Position numbers and translations under genes: made by a program. From the NCBI RefSeq assembly GCF_900113875.1, contig NZ_FORA01000001.1, forward strand, positions 434,001 through 498,000: DNA of 64,000 bases, given 5' to 3'. Under the pieces are notes generated by a model. That model did no database searches, was not told the origin of the DNA, and saw only the letters and a list, made by a program, of their open reading frames with translations. Shown piece after piece: positions 33,910 through 42,419 of this stretch. The first letter of the stretch is position 1; every line of letters starts with the position of its first letter. The DNA is from Jannaschia pohangensis. GTDB taxonomy: Bacteria > Pseudomonadota > Alphaproteobacteria > Rhodobacterales > Rhodobacteraceae.

Positions 33910-34733
33910 CGCAGCTCGTCCATTCCGACCATGTCCATATCGGTGAAATCGACGTTGTCGCCCGCCATGGTCCAGCAGAAGGTATAGGCCGCCGTGCCCG
34001 CACCGCAGTGGATCGACCAGGGCGGCGAGATCACGGCCTCTTCGTTGGCCATGACGATGTGGCGCGTCTCTTCGGGCTTGCCCATGAAGTGGAAAACGCG
34101 CGCATCTTCCGGGACGTCGTAATAGAGATAGGCTTCCATCCGGCGGTCATGCAGGTGGGCCGGCATCGTGTTCCACAGGCTGCCCGGCTGAAACTGGGTG
34201 TAGCCCATCAGAAGCTGGCACGTCTCGCAGACTTCGGGGTGCAGGAACTGGATGATGACCCGCTCGTTCGCCGTCTCGCGGCTGCCCAACTCGACCCGGC
34301 GCGCGTCCGACAGTTTGATGAGCTTGGTCGGACAGGTGCGGTGCGCGGGCGAGGAGGTGATATAGAACCGCCCCGCACCCGAGAACGTCACCGGACCGCC
34401 GCCCATGCCGACATAGAGCAGCTCACCGTTTTCCAGCCTATACGTCTCGCCACCGACCTCGACCTGGCCCGTCTCGCCGATGTTGAGGATGCCCATTTCA
34501 CGGCGATCGAGGAAATTCGGCGTTCCCGTCTCGGCCACTTGGTCCAGCGTCAGGCTGCCCGATCCGGGCACGGCCGATCCCAGGATCAGACGATCGTAAT
34601 GGGTGTAGACGAGGTTGATTTCGCCCGTCGCGAACAGCCCGCCCTTGTGGAAATGGTCGCGCAGACCGGTGGTGTCCAGCGACTTGGCCGTGGTCGCGTC
34701 GATGGCGTGGCGGGTTTCGGTTTTCAGGGTCAT
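33906..34733 (-). CDS. kduI: 5-dehydro-4-deoxy-D-glucuronate isomerase
   Basis: This 275-residue cupin-fold isomerase converts the open form of unsaturated galacturonate or glucuronate (DKI) to DKII. The zinc ligands known in E. coli KduI (H196, H198, E203, H245) correspond to H193, H195, E200 and H242 here (AHLHDRRME and IHCGAG). The size is normal for the family. The start at 34733 is chosen for its fit to the family (MTLKTETRHAID); an ATG at 34778 would add 15 residues. It lies between the kdgF-like gene (11-nt gap) and kduD. Confidence 0.95.
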   Translation of the reverse strand: MTLKTETRHAIDATTAKSLDTTGLRDHFHKGGLFATGEINLVYTHYDRLILGSAVPGSGSLTLDQVAETGTPNFLDRREMGILNIGETGQVEVGGETYRLENGELLYVGMGGGPVTFSGAGRFYITSSPAHRTCPTKLIKLSDARRVELGSRETANERVIIQFLHPEVCETCQLLMGYTQFQPGSLWNTMPAHLHDRRMEAYLYYDVPEDARVFHFMGKPEETRHIVMANEEAVISPPWSIHCGAGTAAYTFCWTMAGDNVDFTDMDMVGMDELR

Positions 34734-34744
34734 TGTCGCTCTCT

Positions 34745-35056
34745 TCACAAAAAATCGTCGCGGCGCGGGGTGAAGCAATCCACCAGGCGGCCGGGTTCCA
34801 GACAGACGCAGCCGTGGACCGCGTTCGAAGGGATCACGAAGCTGTCGCCCGGGCCCACTTCGAAGGTGTCGCCATCCATGGAAAAACGGAATCGACCGCT
34901 TTCCACGAAGGTCGACTGGACGTGGGGATGGTTGTGCAGCGCACCTTCCGCCCCCTTGGCCTCGAATCCGAAGGCCACCACCATCAGGTCCGGGTGATCG
35001 GCAAGGACCTGCCGCGTCACGTTTTCCCCTGCCTGTACGATTGGATGCGATGCCAT
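34745..35056 (-). CDS. kdgF: Cupin protein, KdgF-like
   Basis: This 103-residue single-domain cupin carries likely metal ligands H41, H43, Q47 and H81 (HNHPHVQSTF and NAVHGC). KdgF proteins open the unsaturated monouronates released by pectate and alginate lyases into linear ketones (DKI or DEH), and they are encoded beside kduI and kduD. It is the first gene after a GTATAC-type operator and is preceded by a GGAGG ribosome site. The name is by size, fold and context; unspecific sugar-binding cupins are the main alternative. Confidence 0.8.
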   Translation of the reverse strand: MASHPIVQAGENVTRQVLADHPDLMVVAFGFEAKGAEGALHNHPHVQSTFVESGRFRFSMDGDTFEVGPGDSFVIPSNAVHGCVCLEPGRLVDCFTPRRDDFL

Positions 35057-35071
35057 CGTCGTTTGCCTCCG

Positions 35072-35153
35072 ATAATCCCCGAGTCTCTAACTGGTATGAT
35101 AGTATACCAGTTTCACGAAAGGAAGCGGCTTTCGAAAATCCGTCGGGGATTAT
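35072..35153. repeat. Long-spaced inverted repeat around the kdgF operator
   Basis: Two perfect 11-bp arms, ATAATCCCCGA (35072-35082) and TCGGGGATTAT (35143-35153), flank the kdgF operator-promoter with a 60-bp spacer. The left arm ends next to the kdgF ribosome site. The repeat could be a paired binding site for a looping regulator, or it could fold in transcripts that read through from the upstream pca operon. Confidence 0.6.
35091..35110. promoter_or_regulatory. GntR-type operator upstream of kdgF-kduI-kduD
   Basis: CTGGTAT-GATAGT-ATACCAG has perfect 7-bp arms. Its right half AGTATACCAG matches the palindrome core in front of the alg operon (AGTATACTAG) and the site before MATE (TGTATACCAG). 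It lies 35 bp before the kdgF-like start and is a probable binding site of the GntR protein encoded at 19369-20052. Confidence 0.65.
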
Positions 35154-35162
35154 TCGACCTTT

Positions 35163-35999
35163 TTACGCGGCCGCAGGGCGCAGCCCCAACATCTGCCGCG
35201 CCTCTTGCCAGGTGGCGACGGGGCGGTCATGTTTCGCGCAAAGGTCGACCACGCGCCGGACCAGCGCCGCGTTCGACGGGGCCAATGTCGCGCGGTCCAG
35301 CCGGACATTGTCCTCCAGCCCCGTGCGCGTGTGGCCCCCCGCCGCGATGGCCCATTCATTGACCACGATCTGCTGCGCCCCGATTCCCGCCGCGCACCAT
35401 TCGGCATCGGGCGCACGGCTGCGCATGATCTCCACATAGAAGTCGAAGACGGTCCGGTCGGCGGGCATCGCGTTCTTCACCCCCATCACGAACTGCACGT
35501 AGAGCGGCCCGAACAGCGCGCCCGCCTTGTGCATCTCGATCGCGCGCAGGATGTGGCTCAGATCGAAGGCCTCCACCTCGGGCACCACCTCGTGGGTCCG
35601 CATCTCGGAGGCGAGCCAGTCCACCAGGTCGGGCGGGTTCTCGTAAACGCGGGTCGGGAAGTTGTTGGACCCCACCGAAAGCGACGCCATGTCGGGCCGC
35701 AGGGGCAACATTCCGCCCCGTGCCTGCCCCGCGCCCGACCGCCCGCCGGTCGACAATTGCACGATCATGCCGGGGCAATGCGTCTCCAGCCCCTCTTTCA
35801 GGCGGGCGAACCGCTCGGGGTCGGAGGTGGGCGCGCCCGCATCGTCGCGCACGTGGCAATGGGCGATGCTGGCCCCCGCCTCGAAGGCTTCCTGCGTCGA
35901 TTCGATCTGTTCGGCCACGGTGATCGGCACCGCCGGATTGTCGGCCTTGGTCGGGACGGACCCGGTGATGGCGACGCAGATGATGCAGGGTTTCGTCAT
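35163..35999 (-). CDS. BKACE family protein (beta-keto acid cleavage enzyme)
   Basis: This 278-residue TIM-barrel enzyme is of the former DUF849 family, which cleaves beta-keto acids with acetyl-CoA to acetoacetate and a new CoA ester. The zinc-binding HxH is visible as AHCHVRDD (H47 and H49), and the conserved glutamate lies in TRTGLEDN near the C-terminus. It ends a pcaC-pcaH-pcaG set, 11 nt after pcaG. Beta-ketoadipate is a known substrate within the family, so it may take over the last steps of protocatechuate breakdown, replacing PcaIJ and PcaF. That assignment is inference from position. Confidence 0.87.
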   Translation of the reverse strand: MTKPCIICVAITGSVPTKADNPAVPITVAEQIESTQEAFEAGASIAHCHVRDDAGAPTSDPERFARLKEGLETHCPGMIVQLSTGGRSGAGQARGGMLPLRPDMASLSVGSNNFPTRVYENPPDLVDWLASEMRTHEVVPEVEAFDLSHILRAIEMHKAGALFGPLYVQFVMGVKNAMPADRTVFDFYVEIMRSRAPDAEWCAAGIGAQQIVVNEWAIAAGGHTRTGLEDNVRLDRATLAPSNAALVRRVVDLCAKHDRPVATWQEARQMLGLRPAAA

Positions 36000-36010
36000 G
36001 GGCAGATCAC

Positions 36011-36580
36011 TCAGGCGTCGAAGAAGACGGTTTCGTCCTCTCCCTGAAGGTGGATGTCGAAGCGATAGGCATCGGGGCCGTCCGGCGCGGCGATCAGGGT
36101 TCCGCGTCGCCCGTCAGGCACGAGGGCCAGCACAGGGTCGGCGTCGTTCGCCGCCCCCTCGTCCCCGAAGTAAAGACGCGTGTGCAGCCCGATGTTGATC
36201 CCCCGCGCCACGATCCAGAGCGTCAGGTGCGGGGCAATTCCTGGGCCCGTCGAACCCGGCCTGATCGTGTCAAACCGCCATTCGCCCGTCTCGAAATCGG
36301 GAATGACGCGGCCCCAACCCCGGAATCCCTCGGCACCGTATCGCCCCGCCGCGTCTGCCTGCCACACCTCGATCAGGGCGTCGGCCACGGGCGCGCCCTT
36401 CCCGTCGATCACGCGGCCCGACACGGTGATCCGCGCGCCCTGAGCGTCGCCCGCGATCTCTCGGCCCAGATCGGCCAGCGCCCCGTCGATGCCCGCCGCC
36501 GTCGGGGCCAGCCCGATGTGAACATAGGGCCCCGCAGTCTGGGACGGGGTTTCGCGAAGGCGGTCGGAACGCTCGGCCAT
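36011..36580 (-). CDS. pcaG: Protocatechuate 3,4-dioxygenase alpha subunit
   Basis: This 189-residue protein has the intradiol dioxygenase fold: the opening TPSQTAGPYVHIGL and GRVIDGKGAPVADALIEVWQ are family hallmarks. The alpha subunit lacks the full iron ligand set, as expected, since it supports the beta subunit in the (alpha-beta)12 enzyme. The start at 36580 follows GAGGGA at good spacing; an in-frame GTG at 36586 overlaps the pcaH stop and is an alternative. The enzyme cleaves the protocatechuate ring to beta-carboxymuconate. Confidence 0.9.
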   Translation of the reverse strand: MAERSDRLRETPSQTAGPYVHIGLAPTAAGIDGALADLGREIAGDAQGARITVSGRVIDGKGAPVADALIEVWQADAAGRYGAEGFRGWGRVIPDFETGEWRFDTIRPGSTGPGIAPHLTLWIVARGINIGLHTRLYFGDEGAANDADPVLALVPDGRRGTLIAAPDGPDAYRFDIHLQGEDETVFFDA

Positions 36581-36582
36581 GG

Positions 36583-37299
36583 TCACATTCCCTCGGGTCG
36601 GTTTTCGAACACCGTCGCCGCCCGTCCGCGCAACACGATGTCGAAGCGATAGGCCACGCTGTCGAAGGGCACGGTCGCCTCAAGGTCCAGCCGCGCCACC
36701 AGCCGGTCGCGCGCCGCCGGGTCGGGCAAGGCCCGGACAATGGCGCAATGGGGGATCAGCGGATCGCCCTGAAAATAGCACTGGGTGATGAGGCGCTGCG
36801 CGAAGGCCGTCCCGAAGATCGACAGGTGGATATGCGCGGGCCGCCAGCTGTTGGCACTGTTGGGCCAGGGATAGGCGCCGGGTTTAACGGTGTGAAAGGA
36901 ATAGGCCCCGTCCGCCCCGGTCAGCACCCGCCCGCAGCCCGCGAAATTCGGATCGAGCGCCGCCAGATAGCCGTCGACCCGGTGGCGATAGCGCCCCCCG
37001 GCATTGGCCTGCCAGACTTCGATCAGGGTGCCCGGCACCGGCCGCCCGTCCTGGTCCACGACGCGACCGTGCAGGATGATCCGCTCGCCGATGGCGCTTT
37101 GGCCGGGCGCGGCATGGTTGTGCAGCAGGTCATTGTCCCCCGCCGCCACATCGCCATGGCCGAACACCGGCCCCGAAAGCTCGCTCGGCGTGGGCGGCAG
37201 GCGCAGCAGCGGATTGGCCGGGGCGCGCGCCACGGTCGTGCGATATTCGGGCGTCAGCGCGGGCGGCTGCCATCCCCAATCGCGCGGCGTGAACGCCAT
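36583..37299 (-). CDS. pcaH: Protocatechuate 3,4-dioxygenase beta subunit
   Basis: This 238-residue protein holds all four ligands of the non-heme Fe(III) site. Residues equivalent to Tyr408, Tyr447, His460 and His462 of the Pseudomonas enzyme are visible in GRYRHR, PGAYPWPN and RPAHIHLS at the correct spacing. An upstream ATG at 37317 would add six residues and is possible. The gene begins just after pcaC and its stop overlaps the alternative GTG start of pcaG. It is the catalytic subunit that cleaves protocatechuate between the hydroxyls. Confidence 0.92.
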   Translation of the reverse strand: MAFTPRDWGWQPPALTPEYRTTVARAPANPLLRLPPTPSELSGPVFGHGDVAAGDNDLLHNHAAPGQSAIGERIILHGRVVDQDGRPVPGTLIEVWQANAGGRYRHRVDGYLAALDPNFAGCGRVLTGADGAYSFHTVKPGAYPWPNSANSWRPAHIHLSIFGTAFAQRLITQCYFQGDPLIPHCAIVRALPDPAARDRLVARLDLEATVPFDSVAYRFDIVLRGRAATVFENRPEGM

Positions 37300-37322
37300 G
37301 TCCCCTTGTCCGCCCATCCCGC

Positions 37323-37700
37323 TTATCCGGCGGCCATCTCGGCCAGCGTCGTCTTGGCCAGCTTCAGCGCATGATTGGCGCGGGGCACGCCGGCATAGAT
37401 GGCGACATGCTGGAACACCTCGGTGATGTCCTGTTCGCTGGCCCCCGTGTTGGCCGTCGCGCGGACATGCATCGGGATCTCCTCGAAATTGCCGGTCGCC
37501 GCCAGGATCGCCAGCACCAGCATCGAGCGTTCGCGCCGGGTGATCGCGTCCGACGCCCAGACCGTGCCCCAACAGGCCTCGGTCACCAGCGACTGAAAGG
37601 GTTGATCGACGGCCGTGGCGTTGCGGGCAGAGCGGTCCACATGGGCATCGCCCAGAACTTCGCGGCGAATGCGCTCTCCGGTGGCAAGGCGATCGGTCAT
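37323..37700 (-). CDS. pcaC: 4-carboxymuconolactone decarboxylase
   Basis: This 125-residue AhpD-fold protein has ITRRERSMLVLAIL and the conserved IPMHVRATANTGASEQDI and HVAIYAGVPRANHA stretches of PcaC. It decarboxylates gamma-carboxymuconolactone to the enol-lactone in the beta-ketoadipate pathway. It lies upstream of pcaH with a gap of about 20 nt. pcaB, pcaD and a pca regulator are not present in the window, so the rest of the pathway is encoded elsewhere. Confidence 0.92.
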   Translation of the reverse strand: MTDRLATGERIRREVLGDAHVDRSARNATAVDQPFQSLVTEACWGTVWASDAITRRERSMLVLAILAATGNFEEIPMHVRATANTGASEQDITEVFQHVAIYAGVPRANHALKLAKTTLAEMAAG

Positions 37701-37727
37701 GACAAAACTCCCTTTGTCGGTATCAGG

Positions 37728-39818
37728 TCAGGCGGGGGACGCGGGCTCATCCCCGCGACCCCGCCGCAATTGCAGCACGACGATCGGCAGCAGGGCCACC
37801 GCCCCGATCCCCATCGTCAAAAGGCCGGGCGCGATGAACAGGAAGGACACGAGCGCCAGATACACCCGCTCCCACATCGAAAGCCGCGCCAGCAGAAACC
37901 CCGAGAAGGCCGCCCCGAGCGCTGCGATCCCCAGCATCGCCCCGGTCAGCGTGACGGCAAATGCTCCCCAGCTGAATCCCTGCGCCACCAGAAGAAGCGA
38001 GGGCGAATAGACGAAGACAAAGGGCACCAGCGCCTTGGCGATGCCCAGTCGGAAGGCGGTGTTGCCGGTCTTGAACGGGTTCGACCCGGCGATCCCGGCG
38101 GCGGCATAGGCGGCCAGTGCGACGGGTGGCGTGATGTCGGCCAGCACGCCGTAATAGAACACGAAGAAATGCGCGACGATGGGTTCCACCTGAAGGATCT
38201 GGAACGCCCCCGCCGTGACCGACACGAGGATGATATAGGTCGCCGTCGTCGGCACCCCGGCCCCCATCACAATGCAGGCGATGGCCACCAGCACGAGCGA
38301 GAAGAACAGCGACCATTGCTGCACGTCGAAGATGTTGAGCAGTGGCAGCGACGCGAACAACTGGCCGATGTCGCTGGCCGTCCCGACCACGATGGCGCCG
38401 ACGCGGAACCCCGTCCCGGTCAGGGTGACGACGCCGACGATGATCCCGACACAGGCCGCCGCCGCGCCGATGGCGATGGTGCCCCGCGCGCCCATGGCCA
38501 GCGCCTCGAGCAGGGCGCGGATGCCGAACAGATCCTCGGGCGGGGCGACCCCGGCGGCCTTGGCCTGCGCCCGGGCGATCCCATTCTGCATGAAGCCCAC
38601 CACGACGCAGGAGATGATGGCATAGACGGCGGCGTAACTGGGCGTGCGCCCGTCGACGATCAGGTAGATCAGCACCACAAGCGGCGCGATGGTCAGCCAG
38701 CCCGACCGCAGAACGGCGAACAGCTGCGGCATCTCGGCGGCGGTCAAGCCGCGCAGGCCCAGCTTCTTGGCCTCCAGATGCACCATGATGAAGATGCCGA
38801 AATAATGCAGGAGCGCCGGAAACAGCGCCGCCAGCAGAATGTCCCGCAGGGGAATGTTCAGGTATTCCACCATGATGAAGGCCGCGGCCCCCATGACCGG
38901 CGGCGTGATCTGCCCCCCGGTCGAGGCCGTGGCCTCGGTCGCGGCGGCGAATTCCTTGGGGTATCCGATCCGCTTCATCGCCGGAATGGTCAGCGCACCA
39001 GTCGTCACGGTGTTCCCGATGGACGAGCCGGAAATCGACCCCATGAAGGCCGAGGCGACGATGGCCACCTTGGCCGGCCCGCCGGAATAGCGCCCGGCCA
39101 GAACCGTTGCCAGATCGATGAACAACTGGCCCAGCCCGACCCGCGTGGCCAGCGCCCCGAACACCACGAACAGGAAAACGTATTTCGCCATGGCTCCGAT
39201 CGCCACGCCGTAAATCCCCTGATTGGTCATGTAGATGTGGTTGACGAAGCCAAGCCAGCTTGTCCCCCCATGCTTCAGCGCACCGGGAAACACCGGCCCA
39301 TAAAGCGCATAGAGGATAAACCCCATGGCGATGATCGGCAGGGTCGGCCCGATGGACCGGCGCGCCACCTCCAACGTGATGACCAGAAGGGCCGTGCCCA
39401 TGAAGATCTCGAACGATCCGGGGTTGTCGACGCGCAGAGACACCACTTCGGGCGGCAGAAGCGGCAGGTAAAGCGCCGCCCCCACGGCCAGCACCGCAAA
39501 GACGATGTCGAGGATGTTGATCCCGTCGAAGCTGTACCAGTTGCGTTCGACCTCCGTTCCTTCCGGCGCGCGCCGCCACGAGAACAGCAGGAACCCCAGA
39601 CCCAGCACGAAGGCCAGATGGATGCCGAAGTGCAAAAGCTCCCGGATGAGGGCGAAACCCGCCGCATAGAAATGATAGACCGACATCGCCACGAGCGCCG
39701 CGAAGATGATCCCGCTCATGATCGGCCCGGTCGGACGATGGGCGGTCTCGGGGTCGAACTTGCGCTCGATGGCGGCAAGCTCCTGGGCAGACAGGCTGCC
39801 GGTGTCGGTCGCACTCAT
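37728..39818 (-). CDS. TRAP transporter fused permease (TAXI-associated)
   Basis: This 696-residue membrane protein fuses the 4-segment DctQ-like part to a DctM-like part, as is usual for TAXI-type TRAP systems. Landmarks are ASAFMGSISGSSIGNTVTTG, TASTGGQITPPVMGAAAFIM and VLADITPPVALAAYAAAG. The start at 39818 is preferred over 39866 because MSATDTGSLSAQELAAIERK matches the family opening and has a GAGG site. It works with the TAXI binding protein immediately upstream. The adjacent pca genes make an aromatic or other carboxylate ligand plausible. Confidence 0.92.
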   Translation of the reverse strand: MSATDTGSLSAQELAAIERKFDPETAHRPTGPIMSGIIFAALVAMSVYHFYAAGFALIRELLHFGIHLAFVLGLGFLLFSWRRAPEGTEVERNWYSFDGINILDIVFAVLAVGAALYLPLLPPEVVSLRVDNPGSFEIFMGTALLVITLEVARRSIGPTLPIIAMGFILYALYGPVFPGALKHGGTSWLGFVNHIYMTNQGIYGVAIGAMAKYVFLFVVFGALATRVGLGQLFIDLATVLAGRYSGGPAKVAIVASAFMGSISGSSIGNTVTTGALTIPAMKRIGYPKEFAAATEATASTGGQITPPVMGAAAFIMVEYLNIPLRDILLAALFPALLHYFGIFIMVHLEAKKLGLRGLTAAEMPQLFAVLRSGWLTIAPLVVLIYLIVDGRTPSYAAVYAIISCVVVGFMQNGIARAQAKAAGVAPPEDLFGIRALLEALAMGARGTIAIGAAAACVGIIVGVVTLTGTGFRVGAIVVGTASDIGQLFASLPLLNIFDVQQWSLFFSLVLVAIACIVMGAGVPTTATYIILVSVTAGAFQILQVEPIVAHFFVFYYGVLADITPPVALAAYAAAGIAGSNPFKTGNTAFRLGIAKALVPFVFVYSPSLLLVAQGFSWGAFAVTLTGAMLGIAALGAAFSGFLLARLSMWERVYLALVSFLFIAPGLLTMGIGAVALLPIVVLQLRRGRGDEPASPA

Positions 39819-39878
39819 GGGGGCCTCGCGGGTCGAAGGCGGACGACCGCGCGGGCCGCCCGTCAATCGGAAAGAAGT

Positions 39879-39903
39879 GGGGCGGACCGCATCGGCCCGC
39901 CCC
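39879..39903 (-). promoter_or_regulatory. Intercistronic hairpin after TAXI binding-protein gene
   Basis: On the minus strand GGGGCGGGCC (39903-39894) pairs with GGTCCGCCCC (39888-39879) in a 10-bp stem with one G-U pair and a 5-nt loop, 8 nt after the stop codon. No U-tract follows. The fused permease gene starts 60 nt further on. Confidence 0.7.
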
Positions 39904-39911
39904 GGTCAGCC

Positions 39912-40916
39912 TTATTCCAGAAGGCCAGCCTCGCGGTAGAACCGTTCGGCCCCGGGATGCAGCGGCACGCCGACCCCGTCGAGCGCCGTCTCGGGCGTGA
40001 TTGTCTGGCCCTTGGCATGGCCCACGTCCAGCAGGACGCGGGTTTCGGCGTTCCAGAGCGCCTTGGTGATGTTGTAGATCAACTCCTCGTCCTTGTCGGC
40101 GCTGGTGAACCACTGGGCCCCGACCGAAATGGTCTTGGCACCGGCCACGCCCTCATAGGTGCCTTCGGGGATCTCGCTGGCGGCAAAGAAGCCATGCTGG
40201 TCCACGAGCGCCTCAGCCACGGCCCCGTCGATTGGCACGATCTTGATGTCGGCGGCCGAAGCCAGCTCGACAACCGCGCCCGTGGGATAGCCCGCGACCG
40301 CAAAGAAGGCGTCGATCTGCCCGTTGCGCAGCGCCTCGGCGGCGGCATTGCCCTTGAGCGCCTCGACGGTGATGTCGTCCTGGCTCAGCCCGCCGGCCTC
40401 GAGGATGAGGTTGGCGTCCACATAGGTGCCCGACCCCGGCTCATCCAGCGACACGCGCTTGCCCGCAAGGTCCGCGACCGAATTGATGCCGCTGTCGGCC
40501 AGCGCGACCAGATGGATATGCTCCTCGAACAGCGCCGCGATGGTGCGCAGGCTTTCCGCCGGGGGCTGGCCTTCCTGGGTGCCGGTGCCGGTAAAGGCCC
40601 AGTATGCCACGTCCGACTGGGCGAACCCGCTGTCGCGCAGGCCCGAGACGATGGCGTTGATGTTGTCGACCGACCCGCGCGACGACACCGCCGACGCGAT
40701 CAGCCCTTCGACCCCGCAGCTGCCGCCGTCGCCGCATTCGCGCGACCCGGGCGGGCGCGAGATGGCGTTGGCGATCACACCGCCGACCGGGTAATAGGTG
40801 AATCCGGTGCCGCCGGTGCCGATGGTGAAGAACGTCAGCTCCTGTGCGGCAGACGACAGGGTCGTCATCGCCAGCACAGCCGTCGCTGCGGCGAATGTCT
40901 TGAATTTGTTGAGCAT
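39912..40916 (-). CDS. TAXI-family TRAP solute-binding protein
   Basis: This 334-residue periplasmic protein has a signal peptide (MLNKFKTFAAATAVLAMTTLSSAAQ) and the TAXI opening FFTIGTGGTGFTYYPVGG. It also has the usual RVSLDEPGSGTYVDA and RNGQIDAFFAVAGYPTGAV segments. A cysteine pair (ECGDGGSCG) in an early loop could form a disulfide. The start at 40916 has GGAGGGGGG upstream; the long open frame that extends into cysG is rejected. TAXI proteins bind carboxylates such as glutamate or 2-oxoglutarate, and the ligand here is unknown. Confidence 0.9.
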   Translation of the reverse strand: MLNKFKTFAAATAVLAMTTLSSAAQELTFFTIGTGGTGFTYYPVGGVIANAISRPPGSRECGDGGSCGVEGLIASAVSSRGSVDNINAIVSGLRDSGFAQSDVAYWAFTGTGTQEGQPPAESLRTIAALFEEHIHLVALADSGINSVADLAGKRVSLDEPGSGTYVDANLILEAGGLSQDDITVEALKGNAAAEALRNGQIDAFFAVAGYPTGAVVELASAADIKIVPIDGAVAEALVDQHGFFAASEIPEGTYEGVAGAKTISVGAQWFTSADKDEELIYNITKALWNAETRVLLDVGHAKGQTITPETALDGVGVPLHPGAERFYREAGLLE

Positions 40917-41026
40917 GTCAGCCCCCCTCCCTGGGGTTCGTTTCGGATGCGGGGCCGATTCCGCCCCCACTGAAACAAGCTTAACGTCCCCCTCCCCACA
41001 CCGCGACCCCCTTTCGCGGCCCGGCT

Positions 41027-42409
41027 CTACCCCACGGCGCGCAGGTTCTGCACCGCCGCCGACTTGGGCAGACGCATCAACAGGACGGCGGTGCCGGTCA
41101 CGCCGCACCGGGTCAGCGTCGCGGGCAGGTCGTCCAGCGTCGTCTCGATCAGGCGCTCGCTGCTGCGCGACACATCGGCGGCGATGACGACGCCCGTGTC
41201 GGGCGGCACCCCTTCGGCCAGGGCCGCATCGCGCATCGCTCCCGCCCCGGCGACCCCCATGTAGACCGCGACGCTCGTCCCCGGGTGCAAGTGGCGCGTC
41301 CAGTCCGGGGCCGGATCGCCGGGGCGGCAGGTGCCGGTGGCCAGCACCAGCGTGTCGGTCGCGCCCCGCTCGGTCAGGCTCTGGCCAAGGGCCGCGGCGG
41401 CACCGCTTGCCGCCGTCACGCCGGGCACCACCTCGACCGGGATGCCCGCGTCGCGCGCGGCGGCCAGTTCTTCGGTCGCGCGCCCGAAGATCGACGGATC
41501 GCCCGATTTCAGGCGCACCACCCGCCGCCCGCGCCGCGCCTCGGCCACGATCAGGGCGTTGATCCGGTCCTGCGGCCAGGCACAGGCACCGATCTCCTTG
41601 CCAACGAAGACCCGTTCGGCATCGCGCCGCGCCAGTTCCAGCACATCGGGATCGACCAGCCGGTCGTGGAAGATCACATCCGCCTCCTGCAACCGGGCCA
41701 CGGCGCGCAAGGTCAGAAGATCGCGCGCCCCCGGCCCTGCCCCGACCAAGGCGATATGCCCCCGCCCCGCGCCGTCGGGCACCCGGCCCGCCTCGATCGC
41801 CGCCTTGACCTGCGCCGCCGCCTCCCGGGCGGCACCCCGGGCATGGGCCTGCGCCGGTGCACCCTCGAACATCCAGCGCCAGAAGGCCCGCCGCGCGGGG
41901 CGCGGAATGCGCTGCGCCACGGCAACGCGCAAGCGGCCCGCCAGTTCGGCCAATGCGCCCAGGTTCGGGTCCAGCATCGTCTCGATCTCGGTCTTCAGCA
42001 TCCGACCCAGAACCGGGGCTGTCCCCTCGGTCCCGATGGCGACCACCACGGGCGCGCGGTCGACGATGGACGGTGTCGTCATGTCGCAAAGCTCCGGACG
42101 GTCCACCACGTTGACCGCCGCGCCCGCCGCCTTGGCCAGACCGTGCAGCGCCCCGTCCGTCCCGGGACAGCCGGTCGCAATGAAAACCAGTGCCGCATCC
42201 CGAAATGCCGCCGCAGTCACCTCCCGCTCCCAGATTGCACGCCCTTCGGCCACCAGCGCCGACAATTCGTCATCCAACGCGTCGGCCAGCAGGACCAGTG
42301 TCGCATCCGTCTTGCCCACCAGTCGCGCCTTCTGCGCCGCCTGCTCGCCGCCGCCCGCGATCACGACCCGGCGGCCCGTGGTGCGAATGAACATCGGAAA
42401 GGCTTTCAT
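41027..42409 (-). CDS. cysG: Siroheme synthase, multifunctional
   Basis: This 460-residue CysG has an N-terminal precorrin-2 dehydrogenase/ferrochelatase domain (RRVVIAGGGEQAAQKARLV, residues 12-30) and a C-terminal uroporphyrinogen-III methyltransferase domain (LVGAGPGARDLLTLRA and LKSGDPSIFGRATEE). It makes siroheme, the prosthetic group of the nitrite reductase encoded upstream. The start at 42409 follows AGGAGATCACC; an ATG at 42496 would read into the preceding gene. It ends the nitrate assimilation operon. Confidence 0.93.
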   Translation of the reverse strand: MKAFPMFIRTTGRRVVIAGGGEQAAQKARLVGKTDATLVLLADALDDELSALVAEGRAIWEREVTAAAFRDAALVFIATGCPGTDGALHGLAKAAGAAVNVVDRPELCDMTTPSIVDRAPVVVAIGTEGTAPVLGRMLKTEIETMLDPNLGALAELAGRLRVAVAQRIPRPARRAFWRWMFEGAPAQAHARGAAREAAAQVKAAIEAGRVPDGAGRGHIALVGAGPGARDLLTLRAVARLQEADVIFHDRLVDPDVLELARRDAERVFVGKEIGACAWPQDRINALIVAEARRGRRVVRLKSGDPSIFGRATEELAAARDAGIPVEVVPGVTAASGAAAALGQSLTERGATDTLVLATGTCRPGDPAPDWTRHLHPGTSVAVYMGVAGAGAMRDAALAEGVPPDTGVVIAADVSRSSERLIETTLDDLPATLTRCGVTGTAVLLMRLPKSAAVQNLRAVG

Positions 42410-42419
42410 GGTGATCTCC

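Noticed and set aside
37371-40973. 1200-codon plus-strand open frame
   Set aside because: It runs antisense to the TRAP permease, TAXI protein and pcaC, is rich in Arg, Gly, His and Asp and matches no family; a high-GC shadow frame.
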